Below are positions 33,334 through 42,236 of a stretch of 64,000 bases of DNA, piece after piece (the first letter of the stretch is position 1; each line of letters opens with the position of its first letter). Below the pieces are notes generated by a model. It was not told the origin of the DNA and made no database searches. It saw only the letters and a program-made list of their open reading frames with translations. The position numbers and the translations under genes are program-made. Origin of the DNA: Verrucomicrobiia bacterium (lineage in GTDB: Bacteria > Verrucomicrobiota > Verrucomicrobiia > Opitutales > Opitutaceae); assembly GCA_011525695.1 (NCBI GenBank), contig WYBX01000078.1, forward strand, positions 1 to 64,000. The letters run 5' to 3'.

Positions 33334-33540
33334 GCCGCCGGTCTCGCGCTCCGCGACTCGCCGGCACCGGCCACTCCGCTTCGCGCACCTCCTCGGTTGC
33401 TGAGATGGAAAAGCAGCCCACCCAACCTCCAGCCTTGTTTTCCGAACTGGATTAACCTTCAACACCACCGCTCAGGGTGGCTGGTTTTGACCTGACCACA
33501 CCTGGCTGGTTTTAACCCGACCGGTGACAGCTGCAATCCT

Positions 33541-36500
33541 TTGCCGCTGGAGCAAGCACATGTCGTTCCATGGAGCACGAGCCATTCGCACAGCATCGAG
33601 AACCTGATTGCGTTATGCGCAAACTGTCACAGCCGAGCTGACGGTGAGAAGTGGGGTACGGCAGTGCTGCGCAAGTACAAAAAGACTCCCTGCATCCTCG
33701 CGCGGAAAACAAATGCCCCCGAGGGATCTGCTGCGCACTTGGTCCAGCTCGTTGAGATGTTAGTCAAAAAGGAAGTTGAAGAGATGTCGCGCCGGCGCTT
33801 CGAATTCGGCTCGGCAGTCGCCGCCTACACGAACTCGCCCGGCGCCGTTACAGTCGTTTCCGTTGCTCCTTCCAACAGCAGTCGCGTCGTACTCCAACTT
33901 CCAAAGGCCGCCGCGCAGAAGCTTCTAGGCGGATTTCACCGCCGTGATCCGCTGTTATTTTTATTCTTGGATGACTTCGAGGTGCTGGCAGCTCAACGAC
34001 TGGTGCAGACCACGCCCATGGCTCGCCCAACCGGATTTTCGGACGGATCGTCCTCAGATCTCACTTTTATCACTAACGAACAGGGCAAGAACCTAAGCGA
34101 CCGGTTCGGCGTCCTGCTTGGGAACAACACTCGCTTTTTTGACTGCCTCGTCGGCTACTTTTTTATCAGCGGCTTCTACAAGCTTCATCCTGCGCTCGCG
34201 ACGACGGATAAGATTCGCATCCTCATCGGCATAAAAACCGACCAGGCGACCTACGACCTGATCCAAACGGCCAAGCAGCAGCAAGAATTCATTCTGGAGT
34301 CACACGCCCACGTCCACGAGCGGTTGCCGAGTGAAATCCTAACTGAATTCCAAAAATCCACGGACAGTTCTGATGTCGAGGAAGGCGTTCGCAAATTCGT
34401 GGAGTGGATCAAGTCAGGAAAACTAGAAGTTCGCGCCTACCCGTCGGAGCGGGTTCACGCCAAGCTCTACGTGATGACGTTTGTGGACGGCCACATTGAC
34501 AAAGGGCGCGTTATTACCGGTTCAAGTAACCTAACCGAAGCCGGTTTGCAGGGCAATCTGGAGTTTAACGTCGAGTTGAAGAACCGCTCCGACTACGAAT
34601 TTGCTATCCAGAAGTTCAACGACCTATGGGCCAAGGCGGTGGACGTGACCAAGGACTACGTCACCACCATCGAGGTGAAGTCGCCCTACGCGCAGTTCAC
34701 GCCGTACGAGCTTTACCTAAAATTCCTCTACGAATACTTCCGGGGCGAACTCAACCTGCCAGATGAGATCGAGGACATGTACCTGCCTACCGGTTTCAAG
34801 AAACTTAAGTATCAGGAGGAAGCGGTCCTGAACGCCCGCAAGGTCCTCGACGAATACGGCGGTGCGTTTTTATCGGACGTGGTTGGCTTGGGCAAGACCT
34901 ACATGTCGGCGCTGCTCGCCCAGCACATCAACGAGCCCTGCCTCGTCATCGCGCCCCCGCACTTGCTCGATGAACACAATCCCGGTTCATGGCCCAACGT
35001 TTTCCGCGAGTTCGGTGTGCGCGGCTTCCTGTGCGAGTCCCTCGGCAAACTCCATTCGCTGATCGACCGCGACCTCCAGAAATTCACTACGGTCTTCATT
35101 GATGAATCCCACCGGTTTCGGACAGAAGACACCCAGAGCTACGAACTATTGGCTCAGATTACCCGCGGCAAACGGATCGTACTGGTATCCGCTACCCCGT
35201 TGAACAACACCCCGATGGACATCCTGAGTCAGATCAAGTTGTTCCAGCCGGGCAAAAACAGCACCATTCCCAACGTCCGCAACCTCGAAGCCTTCTTCGG
35301 CAAGATGCAGCAGCGGCTGAAGGGGCTAGACCGCCAGCTTGACCGCGAAGTGTATTTCAAAACTGTTCAGGAAAACGCGCGCCAGACCCGCGAGAAAATC
35401 CTGAAGTTCCTGATGATCCGCCGCACGCGCACGGAGATCGAGAGGTACTATGGCGAGGATTTGAAGAAACAGGGGTTGAAGTTCCCCGAAGTCGCGAACC
35501 CGGAGCCGCTGTTCTACAAGTTCAACAAGATCGAAAACGAAGTGTTCGACGAGACGATCCGTTCACTCACGCACGATTTCAAGTACGCCCGCTACACGCC
35601 GCTGGCGTACTACACTGGCAAGCGCGACGAGCATGAGATCCAAAGCCAGCGCAACCTCGCCAAGTTCATGAAAATCCTCACGGTGAAGCGCCTCGAAAGC
35701 AGTTTCACTGCGTTCCTTCGGACGCTCGGCCGGTTCATCCACACATACGAGCGCGTGATCGCGGAGTTCGATAAGGGCCACGTCTATATCAGCAAAAAGT
35801 ACATCAGCAAAATCTTTGAATTGCTGGAGTCCGACGATCAGGAGGCGATCGAGCAGTTGTTGGAGGAGGACAAGGCCGAGAAGCTTGCCGCCCACGATTT
35901 CAAACCGGAGTTCATCGCCGACCTGCGTATCGACCTGAAAGCCTTGGTGAAAATCCGCGATCTCTGGAAGCAAGTCACCCGCGATCCCAAATGGGAATCC
36001 TTCCGCGTCATCCTGAAAAAGACCGACCTGCTTAAAAACAGCAAGGTCATCATTTTCACCGAATCCAAAGAAACCGCCGATTATCTGGCTGGGAAAATCC
36101 ACGACGAGGTGGAACCGAAAATTCTGTTGTTCACCGGCGAGTCGCTCAAGTCCGCGCGCGAGGATGTCATTGCGAATTTCGACGCCAGAGCTTACCGTCC
36201 CAAAGACGACTACCGCATTCTCGTGGCCACGGAGGTCTTGGCGGAAGGTGTGAACCTCCACCGGTCCAATGTCGTTATCAACTACGACCTGCCGTGGAAT
36301 CCGACGCGGCTCATCCAACGCGTCGGGCGTGTCAACCGGGTGGACACCAGGTTCGATCAGATTTTCACTTTCAACTTTTTTCCGACCGAGGAAGGCAACG
36401 ACCTCATAAAGCTCCGCGAAGCCGCCGAGGCGAAAATCCATGCGTTTATCCAGATGCTTGGCGCCGACGCCCGGTTGCTGACAGAGGGCGAGGAAATCGT

Positions 36501-37314
36501 GTCGCACGACCTGTTCGCGAAGTGGAACTCCAAGAAGACCATCACCGGCGAGGACGGGGACGAGGAAACCGAACTCAAGTACCTCACCGAAATCCGCACT
36601 GTCCGCGACAAGCAACCAGACATTTTCGAGCGTATCAAACGCCTGCCAAAGAAGGCGCGTTCCACCAGAACCCTTTCACAGGATTATCCTCTTACGCCCA
36701 CGGGGGGCGTAGATCAGGGTCGGGACGTTCCCCCTTCCGCACCACAGATGATTTCCTTACCCGGCCTTCTCACTTATTTCCGGCAGGGCAAACTGGACAA
36801 GTTCTTTCTCGGCGGAATTGGCAGTCAGCCGACCGTGGAGCTGGATTTCATGGCCGCCGCCGGGATCCTAAAACCTGCTGACCCTAAGGAAGACCGGCAG
36901 TCCATCCCACACGAGTTTTACGATCTGCTTGGCAAGAACAAGGCCGCGTTCGTCACCGCCACGACCGCTGACGCCGACCAGGCAGAGTCCACGCATCGCG
37001 GCAGTCCCAACGACGCGTACATCATGAAACGGCTAAAGGACAAGGCCGTTCGCCGCTCCCCGCAGTTCACCGAGGATGACGAGGAATTCGTGGGCAAGGT
37101 CATCCGGTTACTCGAAGACGGTGCGTTGCCTAAGCCCACTTCCAAGAAGGTGGCCACCACGCTGAAGAAGCCGGAAAATCTCATGCCACTCAAAGTCCTC
37201 GCCGTGCTGCGACGGGACATCAGGTGGGAGTACTTCCAAGCCAGCCCAGCCGCACACGCCAGCCAGGCGCTCGCGCCGCGTGAGGTCATTCTGTCCTCCT
37301 ACCTCGTTCAGTAG
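33541..37314 (+). CDS. PLD-SNF2 helicase with N-terminal HNH remnant (defence operon)
   Basis: The open frame of 1257 residues continues the gene begun at 30823. It has the second half of an HNH module ('LEQAHVVPW', 'NLIALCANCHSRAD', about 3-40), then a spacer. From 'MARPTGF' (about 160) comes a PLD-like nuclease domain ('VHAKLYVM' as HxK, then 'GSSNLTEAG'). An SF2/SNF2 helicase follows, with 'DVVGLGKTYM' (Walker A region), 'FIDESHRF' (DEAH-like box), 'VLVSATPLNN' and, in the second lobe, 'TEVLAEGVNLH' and 'LIQRVGRVNR'. The Met at 34018 (before 'ARPTGF') may be a second start, so the helicase could still be made although the HNH part is broken. The methylase gene follows by 2 bp. Confidence 0.85.
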   Translation: MPLEQAHVVPWSTSHSHSIENLIALCANCHSRADGEKWGTAVLRKYKKTPCILARKTNAPEGSAAHLVQLVEMLVKKEVEEMSRRRFEFGSAVAAYTNSPGAVTVVSVAPSNSSRVVLQLPKAAAQKLLGGFHRRDPLLFLFLDDFEVLAAQRLVQTTPMARPTGFSDGSSSDLTFITNEQGKNLSDRFGVLLGNNTRFFDCLVGYFFISGFYKLHPALATTDKIRILIGIKTDQATYDLIQTAKQQQEFILESHAHVHERLPSEILTEFQKSTDSSDVEEGVRKFVEWIKSGKLEVRAYPSERVHAKLYVMTFVDGHIDKGRVITGSSNLTEAGLQGNLEFNVELKNRSDYEFAIQKFNDLWAKAVDVTKDYVTTIEVKSPYAQFTPYELYLKFLYEYFRGELNLPDEIEDMYLPTGFKKLKYQEEAVLNARKVLDEYGGAFLSDVVGLGKTYMSALLAQHINEPCLVIAPPHLLDEHNPGSWPNVFREFGVRGFLCESLGKLHSLIDRDLQKFTTVFIDESHRFRTEDTQSYELLAQITRGKRIVLVSATPLNNTPMDILSQIKLFQPGKNSTIPNVRNLEAFFGKMQQRLKGLDRQLDREVYFKTVQENARQTREKILKFLMIRRTRTEIERYYGEDLKKQGLKFPEVANPEPLFYKFNKIENEVFDETIRSLTHDFKYARYTPLAYYTGKRDEHEIQSQRNLAKFMKILTVKRLESSFTAFLRTLGRFIHTYERVIAEFDKGHVYISKKYISKIFELLESDDQEAIEQLLEEDKAEKLAAHDFKPEFIADLRIDLKALVKIRDLWKQVTRDPKWESFRVILKKTDLLKNSKVIIFTESKETADYLAGKIHDEVEPKILLFTGESLKSAREDVIANFDARAYRPKDDYRILVATEVLAEGVNLHRSNVVINYDLPWNPTRLIQRVGRVNRVDTRFDQIFTFNFFPTEEGNDLIKLREAAEAKIHAFIQMLGADARLLTEGEEIVSHDLFAKWNSKKTITGEDGDEETELKYLTEIRTVRDKQPDIFERIKRLPKKARSTRTLSQDYPLTPTGGVDQGRDVPPSAPQMISLPGLLTYFRQGKLDKFFLGGIGSQPTVELDFMAAAGILKPADPKEDRQSIPHEFYDLLGKNKAAFVTATTADADQAESTHRGSPNDAYIMKRLKDKAVRRSPQFTEDDEEFVGKVIRLLEDGALPKPTSKKVATTLKKPENLMPLKVLAVLRRDIRWEYFQASPAAHASQALAPREVILSSYLVQ

Positions 37315-37316
37315 CC

Positions 37317-37566
37317 ATGAACATCCAGCAAGCCCGGCAGGGCGTCGCCGATACCTTTGCGTGCGCCTTCGACAGGGCGAAGTTCCTCGAATTTACCCGC
37401 AACCTGCTGAACAAGTTCGACGAATCCAAGGCGCAGGCGTGGAACTCCACGTATATTAAGGATGCCTTCAAGAACCACGTTGCCCGGTTCGAGCGTCTCG
37501 GCACCTACACATCGCCGGAGGATGAAAAACTCGACGTGCTGGTGGTCCACCTAACCACCCAGGCTA
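37317..37566 (+). pseudogene. Eco57I-like methylase, fragment 1 (N-terminus)
   Basis: ATG 37317 lies two bases after the helicase stop. The frame gives 'MNIQQARQGVADTFACAFDR' onward to 'LDVLVVHLTTQA' and is cut by the IS5-type element at 37567. Removing that element and one TA joins it to 38416 ('NLERARTAIRNFVADHLK') with no frame change. This is the N-terminal region of a large Type IIG-like restriction-methylation enzyme. Confidence 0.85.
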
Positions 37567-38357
37567 GGGAGTGTTAACGAAATGACGGAGCATCACAGTG
37601 GCGGCTGCGAGGTGAACGAACGCGAGGTAACAACGGGCGAGTTTATCGTAGCGGGTGGCGACCCGCCGAAAATCGAAGAGTTTGCGGAAATAGTTTTCGA
37701 TTTTGTGACGCTGGCGATAGTGACGGCGAAGCCACCGAGGTTTTACGCGGCGGTTTTTGGGCGAAGGGATGGTAGTCTTGACTCCATCCGCGGCCAACAC
37801 GGCCCGGACAGGATTGCCATCATAGGCTTTGTCCGCGATGACGCGTTCCACACGGCCGCTTTCGCACGCCTGAGCATAAATCTGGGCAAAGGGGACACTG
37901 TCGTGGCGCTGGCCTTCGGTCAGGAGCAAGACGACAGCGGTCCCTTCATCTACGCAGGCAGCGTGCAGCTTGGTGGTCAGGCCGCCGCGCGAGCGACCAA
38001 GAGCCTGCTCCGCACCGTTTTTTTTGGCGCGCCAGCGGCGTGGGGATGCACCGGTATGCTCGTGCTGTCGACAAAGAGCTGGAGCGCCGCCGGCGTCACG
38101 CCTTGTTGGAGCACGCTCCACAAGCCACGCCATACCCCGCTTTCCTCCCAGCGGCGGAAACGCATGTACACAGCACTCCACGCGCCGAATACTGCCGGTA
38201 GATCGCGCCACGGCGCGCCTGTGCGCGCCAGGAAGAGAACGGCCTCGATAAACTCGCGCTCGGTCAATCCCGCTGGCGCCCCTCGAGGATCCTTTACCTC
38301 GATGAGTGCCGCTTCCAATTCTTTCCAGAGCTCGTCGGTGACAATGCGTCTTACCAT
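37564..38357 (-). CDS. IS5-family (IS427-like) transposase, two frames joined by frameshift
   Basis: Frame 1 starts 'MVRRIVTDELWKELEAALIE' at 38357 and runs to about 38030. Frame 2 continues with 'NGAEQALGRSRGGLTTKLHA' to a TAG at 37564-37566. The switch is at a run of eight A (minus strand) after 'GAPKK', a typical programmed frameshift site. DDE residues are visible: Asp in 'LFVDSTSIPVHPHA', Asp in 'VIADKAYDG', Glu in 'HKIENYFRKL'. The stop codon lies in the target TA, outside the element. Confidence 0.9.
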
Positions 38358-38413
38358 CCCAAGTCTTAATACTGATGGTTCCGAATTTGTACATTTTAAT
38401 CGTTAACACTCCC
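37567..38413 (-). mobile_element. IS5-family (IS427-like) insertion sequence
   Basis: An 847-bp element with terminal inverted repeats GGGAGTGTTAACGA at both ends, flanked by a TA target duplication (37565-37566 and 38414-38415). It is inserted in the Eco57I-like methylase gene on the opposite strand. Both ends and the transposase look intact. Confidence 0.93.
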
Positions 38414-40086
38414 TAATCTGGAGCGTGCCCGCACCGCCATCCGCAACTTCGTCGCCGACCATCTGAAGCAGCGGAATGAAAAGGATGCGGCTCTCGTCGC
38501 CTTCGTGTCGCCGACGGAAAGGCAATGGCGCTTTTCCTACGTGAAGATGGAATACGCCGCCCTGGAAAAAGACGACGGCAAGGTCGGCGTCGAGACGCGT
38601 GTCACTCCTGCCCGTCGTCTGTCATACATCGTCGGCGAGGGCGAGAGTTGCCACACCGCACAATCCCGCTTCCTCGCGCTGCTTCAGGATACCGAGAATT
38701 ACCCGACGCTAGAGCAGATCGAAGAATGCTTCAGCGTCGAGGCCGTCACCAAGGAATTCTTCAACCAGTACGCCGCCCTGTTCGGTGACATCGAAACGGC
38801 TCTGCAAAGGCTCGCCGCAAAAGACACTGCCATCGCCGCTGAATTCGAAAGGAAAAATGTCAGCACGGTGGACTTCGCCAAGAAACTCATGGGCCAGATC
38901 GTGTTCCTCTATTTCCTGCAAAAGAAAGGCTGGCTGGGTGTGGCGAAGGGGAAGGACTGGGGAACTGGCCCGCACGATTTCCTCCGGCGTCTATCCCGAG
39001 GCGAGCACGGTTCCTACGAGAACTTCTTCGACGACGTCCTCGAACCCCTCTTCTACGACACGCTGGCCACCGACCGAGGCCACGAAGCGTGGTGCAGCCG
39101 TTTCAAGTGCCGCATCCCGTTTTTGAACGGTGGCCTGTTCGAACCGCTGCACGACTATGACTGGCGCAAGACCCACATACTCCTGCCGAACAAACTGTTC
39201 ACCAACACTGAGTGCAATGACGCCGGCGACATCGGAACCGGCGTGCTCGACGCATTCGACCGCTACAACTTCACGGTCAACGAAGCGGAACCGCTGGAAA
39301 AGGAAGTCGCCATCGATCCGGAAATGCTCGGCAAGGTGTTCGAGAATCTCATCGAGGAAAATCGCCGCAAGGGCCTCGGCTCGTTCTACACGCCGCGCGA
39401 AATCGTTCACTACATGTGTCAGGAGAGCCTCATCAACTACCTTGACACGGCGATCAATACCGCGGCCGAGAGTCTTGGTGGCCCAAAAGCGAAGCAGGCA
39501 AAACTATTCGACTATGCGGAAGCGGAACAAATGGACCTCAAGACCGCGATTCGCCGGGAACTCGTCCCCCGCGCCGACCTCGAAACCTTCATCCATCTCG
39601 GCGACCAAATTTCCCATTACGAAGCCGTCGAGACCCGTTACGCCGTCAAGATGCCCAAGTGCATCGAGGAACACGCCAGGCTGATTGATGAAATGCTGGC
39701 CGAAATCACTATTTGCGACCCAGCGGTTGGTTCAGGCGCATTCCCTGTAGGCATGATGAGCGAAATTGTCCGCGCCCGCTCCGCACTCACTCCCTATTTC
39801 AACGATGTTCACGACCGGACGCCCTATCACTTCAAACGCCATGCCATCCAGAATTGCCTTTACGGCGTGGACATTGACCCCGGCGCGGTGGAGATCGCGA
39901 AGCTCCGCCTCTGGCTCTCGCTCGTAGTGGACGAGGAGGACGTAAAGCAGATTAAACCTCTACCGAACCTCTTCTACAAAATAGTCGCCGGCAATTCGCT
40001 GTTGGGCGTGGAGAAAGACCTGTTCAACCAAGAGCTCTTCCAGAAACTGGAGCGCCTGAAACCGCTCTACTTCGACCAGTCCGATC
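38414..40086 (+). pseudogene. Eco57I-like methylase, fragment 2 (methylase core start)
   Basis: This continues fragment 1 in frame across the IS5-type element. It includes 'FVSPTERQWRFSYVKMEY' (about 110-130 of the restored protein), a helical region, 'LGKVFENLIEENRRKGLGSFYTPREIV' (in parts: 'VFENLIEENRR', 'GSFYTPREIVHYM') and the AdoMet-binding motif I 'ICDPAVGSGAFPVGM' near 39715. Motif IV (NPPY), which should follow, is absent because the frame is cut at 40087 by the IS3-type element. The short read-through 'RWSPKVGQ' tail belongs to the IS. Confidence 0.85.
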
Positions 40087-40149
40087 TGAGGTGGTCCCCG
40101 AAAGTTGGACAGGTCGGATCGTTAACACAAAGTCAGAAGAACGATCCCT

Positions 40150-40443
40150 ATGTCGAAGAAACGTCGTCAGCACAGTCCTGATCTGAAAGCCAAAGTCGGT
40201 CTCGAAGCCCTGAAAGGCATCCAGCCGGTGCACGCCATCGCGGCGAAGTATCAGGTTCACCCGGTGCAGGTGAGCCAGTGGAAGAAGGAAGCCGCGGAGC
40301 GGCTGCCGGAAGTGTTCGCCCGCAAGGCGGACCAAAACGCGCAGGAGGCTAAGGAGCGGGAGAAGGAGCTGTTCGAGGAGATCGGGCGGCTGAAGATGGA
40401 GCTGGAATGGCTCAAAAAAAAAGCTGGCGAGCTCGAGCGTTGA
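40150..40443 (+). CDS. IS3-family transposase OrfA
   Basis: A 97-residue helix-turn-helix protein ('FARKADQNAQ', 'VHAIAAKYQVHPVQVSQWKKE') with a C-terminal leucine-zipper-like coil, standard for IS3 OrfA. A run of nine A at about 40413-40421 lies near its end and allows a -1 shift into the OrfB frame ('KKLASSSVEERRRMIEPQHP'). Confidence 0.93.
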   Translation: MSKKRRQHSPDLKAKVGLEALKGIQPVHAIAAKYQVHPVQVSQWKKEAAERLPEVFARKADQNAQEAKEREKELFEEIGRLKMELEWLKKKAGELER

Positions 40444-40456
40444 GGAGCGTCGCCGC

Positions 40457-41296
40457 ATGATCGAACCGCAACATCCCGCGCTGCCGATCACCCGGCAGTG
40501 CGAACTGCTCGGGCTGGCGCGGGCCAGCTACTACCACCAGCCCGAGCCGGAATCAGACGAGAATCTGTGCCTGATGCGCATCATCGACGAAACGTATCTG
40601 GCGTATCCGGTCTTCGGCTCGCGGCAGATGACGCGCTGGCTGCGGCGGCAGGGCCACGAAGTGAATCGGAAACGGGTGCGCCGGCTGATGCAGCAGATGG
40701 GACTGGAGGCGATCTACCGGAAGCCGAATCTCTCCCGGAAGCACCCGCAGAACCCGGTCTTCCGCTACCTGCTGCGCCGTCTGGTGATTGATCGGCCCAA
40801 CCAAGTCTGGGCAATGGACATCACCTATATCCCGATCCAAGGCGGCTTCATCTACCTGTGTGCCGTCATCGACTGGTATAGCCGGGCGGTGCTGGCGTGG
40901 GAGCTGTCGAACACCATTGATGCACGCTTCTGCGTCCAAGCCGTCGAGCGGGCCATCGCGGAGCACGGCGTGCCGGAGATCTTCAACACCGACCAGGGCT
41001 CGCAGTTCACGTCCGCCGAGTTTACCCAGCCGCTCCTGGCTCGCGGCGTGAAGATCTCCATGGATGGTCGCGGCCGGGCGCTGGACAATGTCTTCGTCGA
41101 GCGACTCTGGCGCACCGTCAAATACGACGAGGTCTACCTCAAAAGCTACCGCTCCCAGATCGACGCGTATACCAACCTCGACACCTTCCTCCGGTTCTAC
41201 AACGAGCAGCGGCCGCACAGCGCCTTCGGCATGGCCAACCCGAAAACGCCGATGGAAGTCTATCGGCAGACCATCGCTCTTGCCATCAACCAATGA
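40457..41296 (+). CDS. IS3-family transposase OrfB (DDE)
   Basis: The 279 residues from ATG 40457 form the catalytic part. A -1 frameshift from OrfA would produce the full OrfAB. DDE residues are visible in 'VWAMDITYIPI', 'FNTDQGSQFTS' and 'GRALDNVFVERLWR', with the usual 'YNEQRPHSAFGM' end. The frame is intact, so the element may be active. Confidence 0.94.
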   Translation: MIEPQHPALPITRQCELLGLARASYYHQPEPESDENLCLMRIIDETYLAYPVFGSRQMTRWLRRQGHEVNRKRVRRLMQQMGLEAIYRKPNLSRKHPQNPVFRYLLRRLVIDRPNQVWAMDITYIPIQGGFIYLCAVIDWYSRAVLAWELSNTIDARFCVQAVERAIAEHGVPEIFNTDQGSQFTSAEFTQPLLARGVKISMDGRGRALDNVFVERLWRTVKYDEVYLKSYRSQIDAYTNLDTFLRFYNEQRPHSAFGMANPKTPMEVYRQTIALAINQ

Positions 41297-41445
41297 CGCC
41301 CCGATACATCCGTCCGACTTCGGGCCGACTCCTGCGGCAAGCTCTTCGGCTCCTGTCCTCGGAGTCGGCCAAGGCATCTAAAGCGCCTTTGTCTCCCATA
41401 ACTTAATTTACCCGATCCGCTGTCCAACGATCGGGGTCCACCTCA

Positions 41446-41905
41446 GCGCGAGGCTCGATTCTTTACGAGCGACAAGCTCCTTTGCCGCGAAGTCCCTGGT
41501 CCGGGCAAACGAATTCAGGCCGCCTTCCATTCGGGGACCGTATATTGCGGACATGCTATTAGCCCAGTGATTGCGCGTTCCGACAAGCGTGTGAATTTGA
41601 AGTTCGTGCTTGGTGTTATCAATTCCACCGCTGGCAGTTGGTATGCTGGACTACGCTGTCCGAATTTTGCGAAAGATATTTTCCCAAAACTTAATCCCAG
41701 CGACATCAAACAACTCCCGATTCCCGATGCGCCACCGGAAAAACAGAAGACGGTGGAGCGATTGGTTGACCGCATCATCGCGGCGAAGCAGCGCGACCCC
41801 GAGACGGACGTGCGCGTATTGGAGCGGGAGATAGACCAGTTGGTGTATACGCTCTACGGCTTGACGCCGGAGGAAATCAAAATCGTGGAGGGCCAAGCGA
41901 ATTGA
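41446..41905 (+). pseudogene. Eco57I-like methylase, fragment 3 (C-terminal specificity domain)
   Basis: Open from the IS3 right end with no start codon: 'REARFFTSDKLLCREVPGPG' then 'KFVLGVINSTAGSWYAG' and 'IFPKLNPSDIKQLPIPDAP', ending 'EIKIVEGQAN'. This is the TaqI-like C-terminal target-recognition domain of Eco57I-type enzymes. Between fragment 2 and this piece the catalytic NPPY motif and the rest of the methylase core are missing, a loss of probably several hundred residues. The enzyme cannot be functional. Confidence 0.85.
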
Positions 41906-42126
41906 AGACCAGGGAAATGGACCCGCAAAACCTCGGCCCTCAGGAGGATTGGGCTGGGAACAACATCGCTCTCGCATGTCCGGTTTGCGGGAAAGTCTTC
42001 ATCGTCAGCAAACAGCTTCACGGAGAGCGGCATTGCCCGGCCTGCGGCAAGAGTCGCGGCATGGTTACTGGAGGCAAGGAGAGTGGCGGCAAGGCATCAA
42101 TCTTCTGGGAAGACGCGCCAGGATAA
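41902..42126 (+). CDS. Small zinc-ribbon protein
   Basis: A 74-residue protein. A TTG start at 41902 overlaps the methylase stop (TTGA) and has GGAGGG upstream; ATG 41917 is the alternative. Two Cys pairs, 'CPVCGKVFIV' and 'CPACGKS', form a zinc ribbon. The tail is Gly/Ser-rich and ends 'SIFWEDAPG'. It is translationally coupled to the wrecked methylase gene and so was part of that defence operon. Confidence 0.65.
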   Translation: MKTREMDPQNLGPQEDWAGNNIALACPVCGKVFIVSKQLHGERHCPACGKSRGMVTGGKESGGKASIFWEDAPG

Positions 42127-42236
42127 GCCCTGGATGAGCCCTGGAACACGATCGTCCGGAAGTTCGAGTCCGGTGCAACCGGGCCGGATCGAAACGCTCT
42201 TGCTCCGTATGCCGAGGCAGCCAATAGGCTGACGAG

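Larger units (their letters stand above)
30909..33529 (+). mobile_element. IS21-family insertion sequence
   Basis: A complete 2621-bp element. The left end begins TGTCAGCGGTCGGGT and the right end, complemented, TGTCACCGGTCGGGT. Both continue with AAAACCAGCCAG and then a second internal GGTCAAAACCAGCCACC, the repeated transposase-binding sites typical of IS21. A 7-bp target duplication, GCTGCAA, is at 30902-30908 and 33530-33536. It carries istA and istB in overlapping order. Both are intact, so it may be recent and active. Confidence 0.95.
40087..41445 (+). mobile_element. IS3-family insertion sequence
   Basis: A 1359-bp element with near-perfect ends: left TGAGGTGGTCCCCGAAAGTT and, complemented, right TGAGGTGGACCCCGATCGTT, both followed by GGACAG. 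The flanks (GATC to the left, GCGC to the right) do not match, so there is no target duplication. The methylase sequence on the two sides is not contiguous. Insertion was therefore accompanied or followed by an adjacent deletion. Confidence 0.93.

Noticed and set aside
38505..40181. Methylase read as an intact gene from GTG 38505
   Set aside because: It lacks the N-terminus (found at 37317), runs into the IS3 end, and has no NPPY motif, so it is a fragment.
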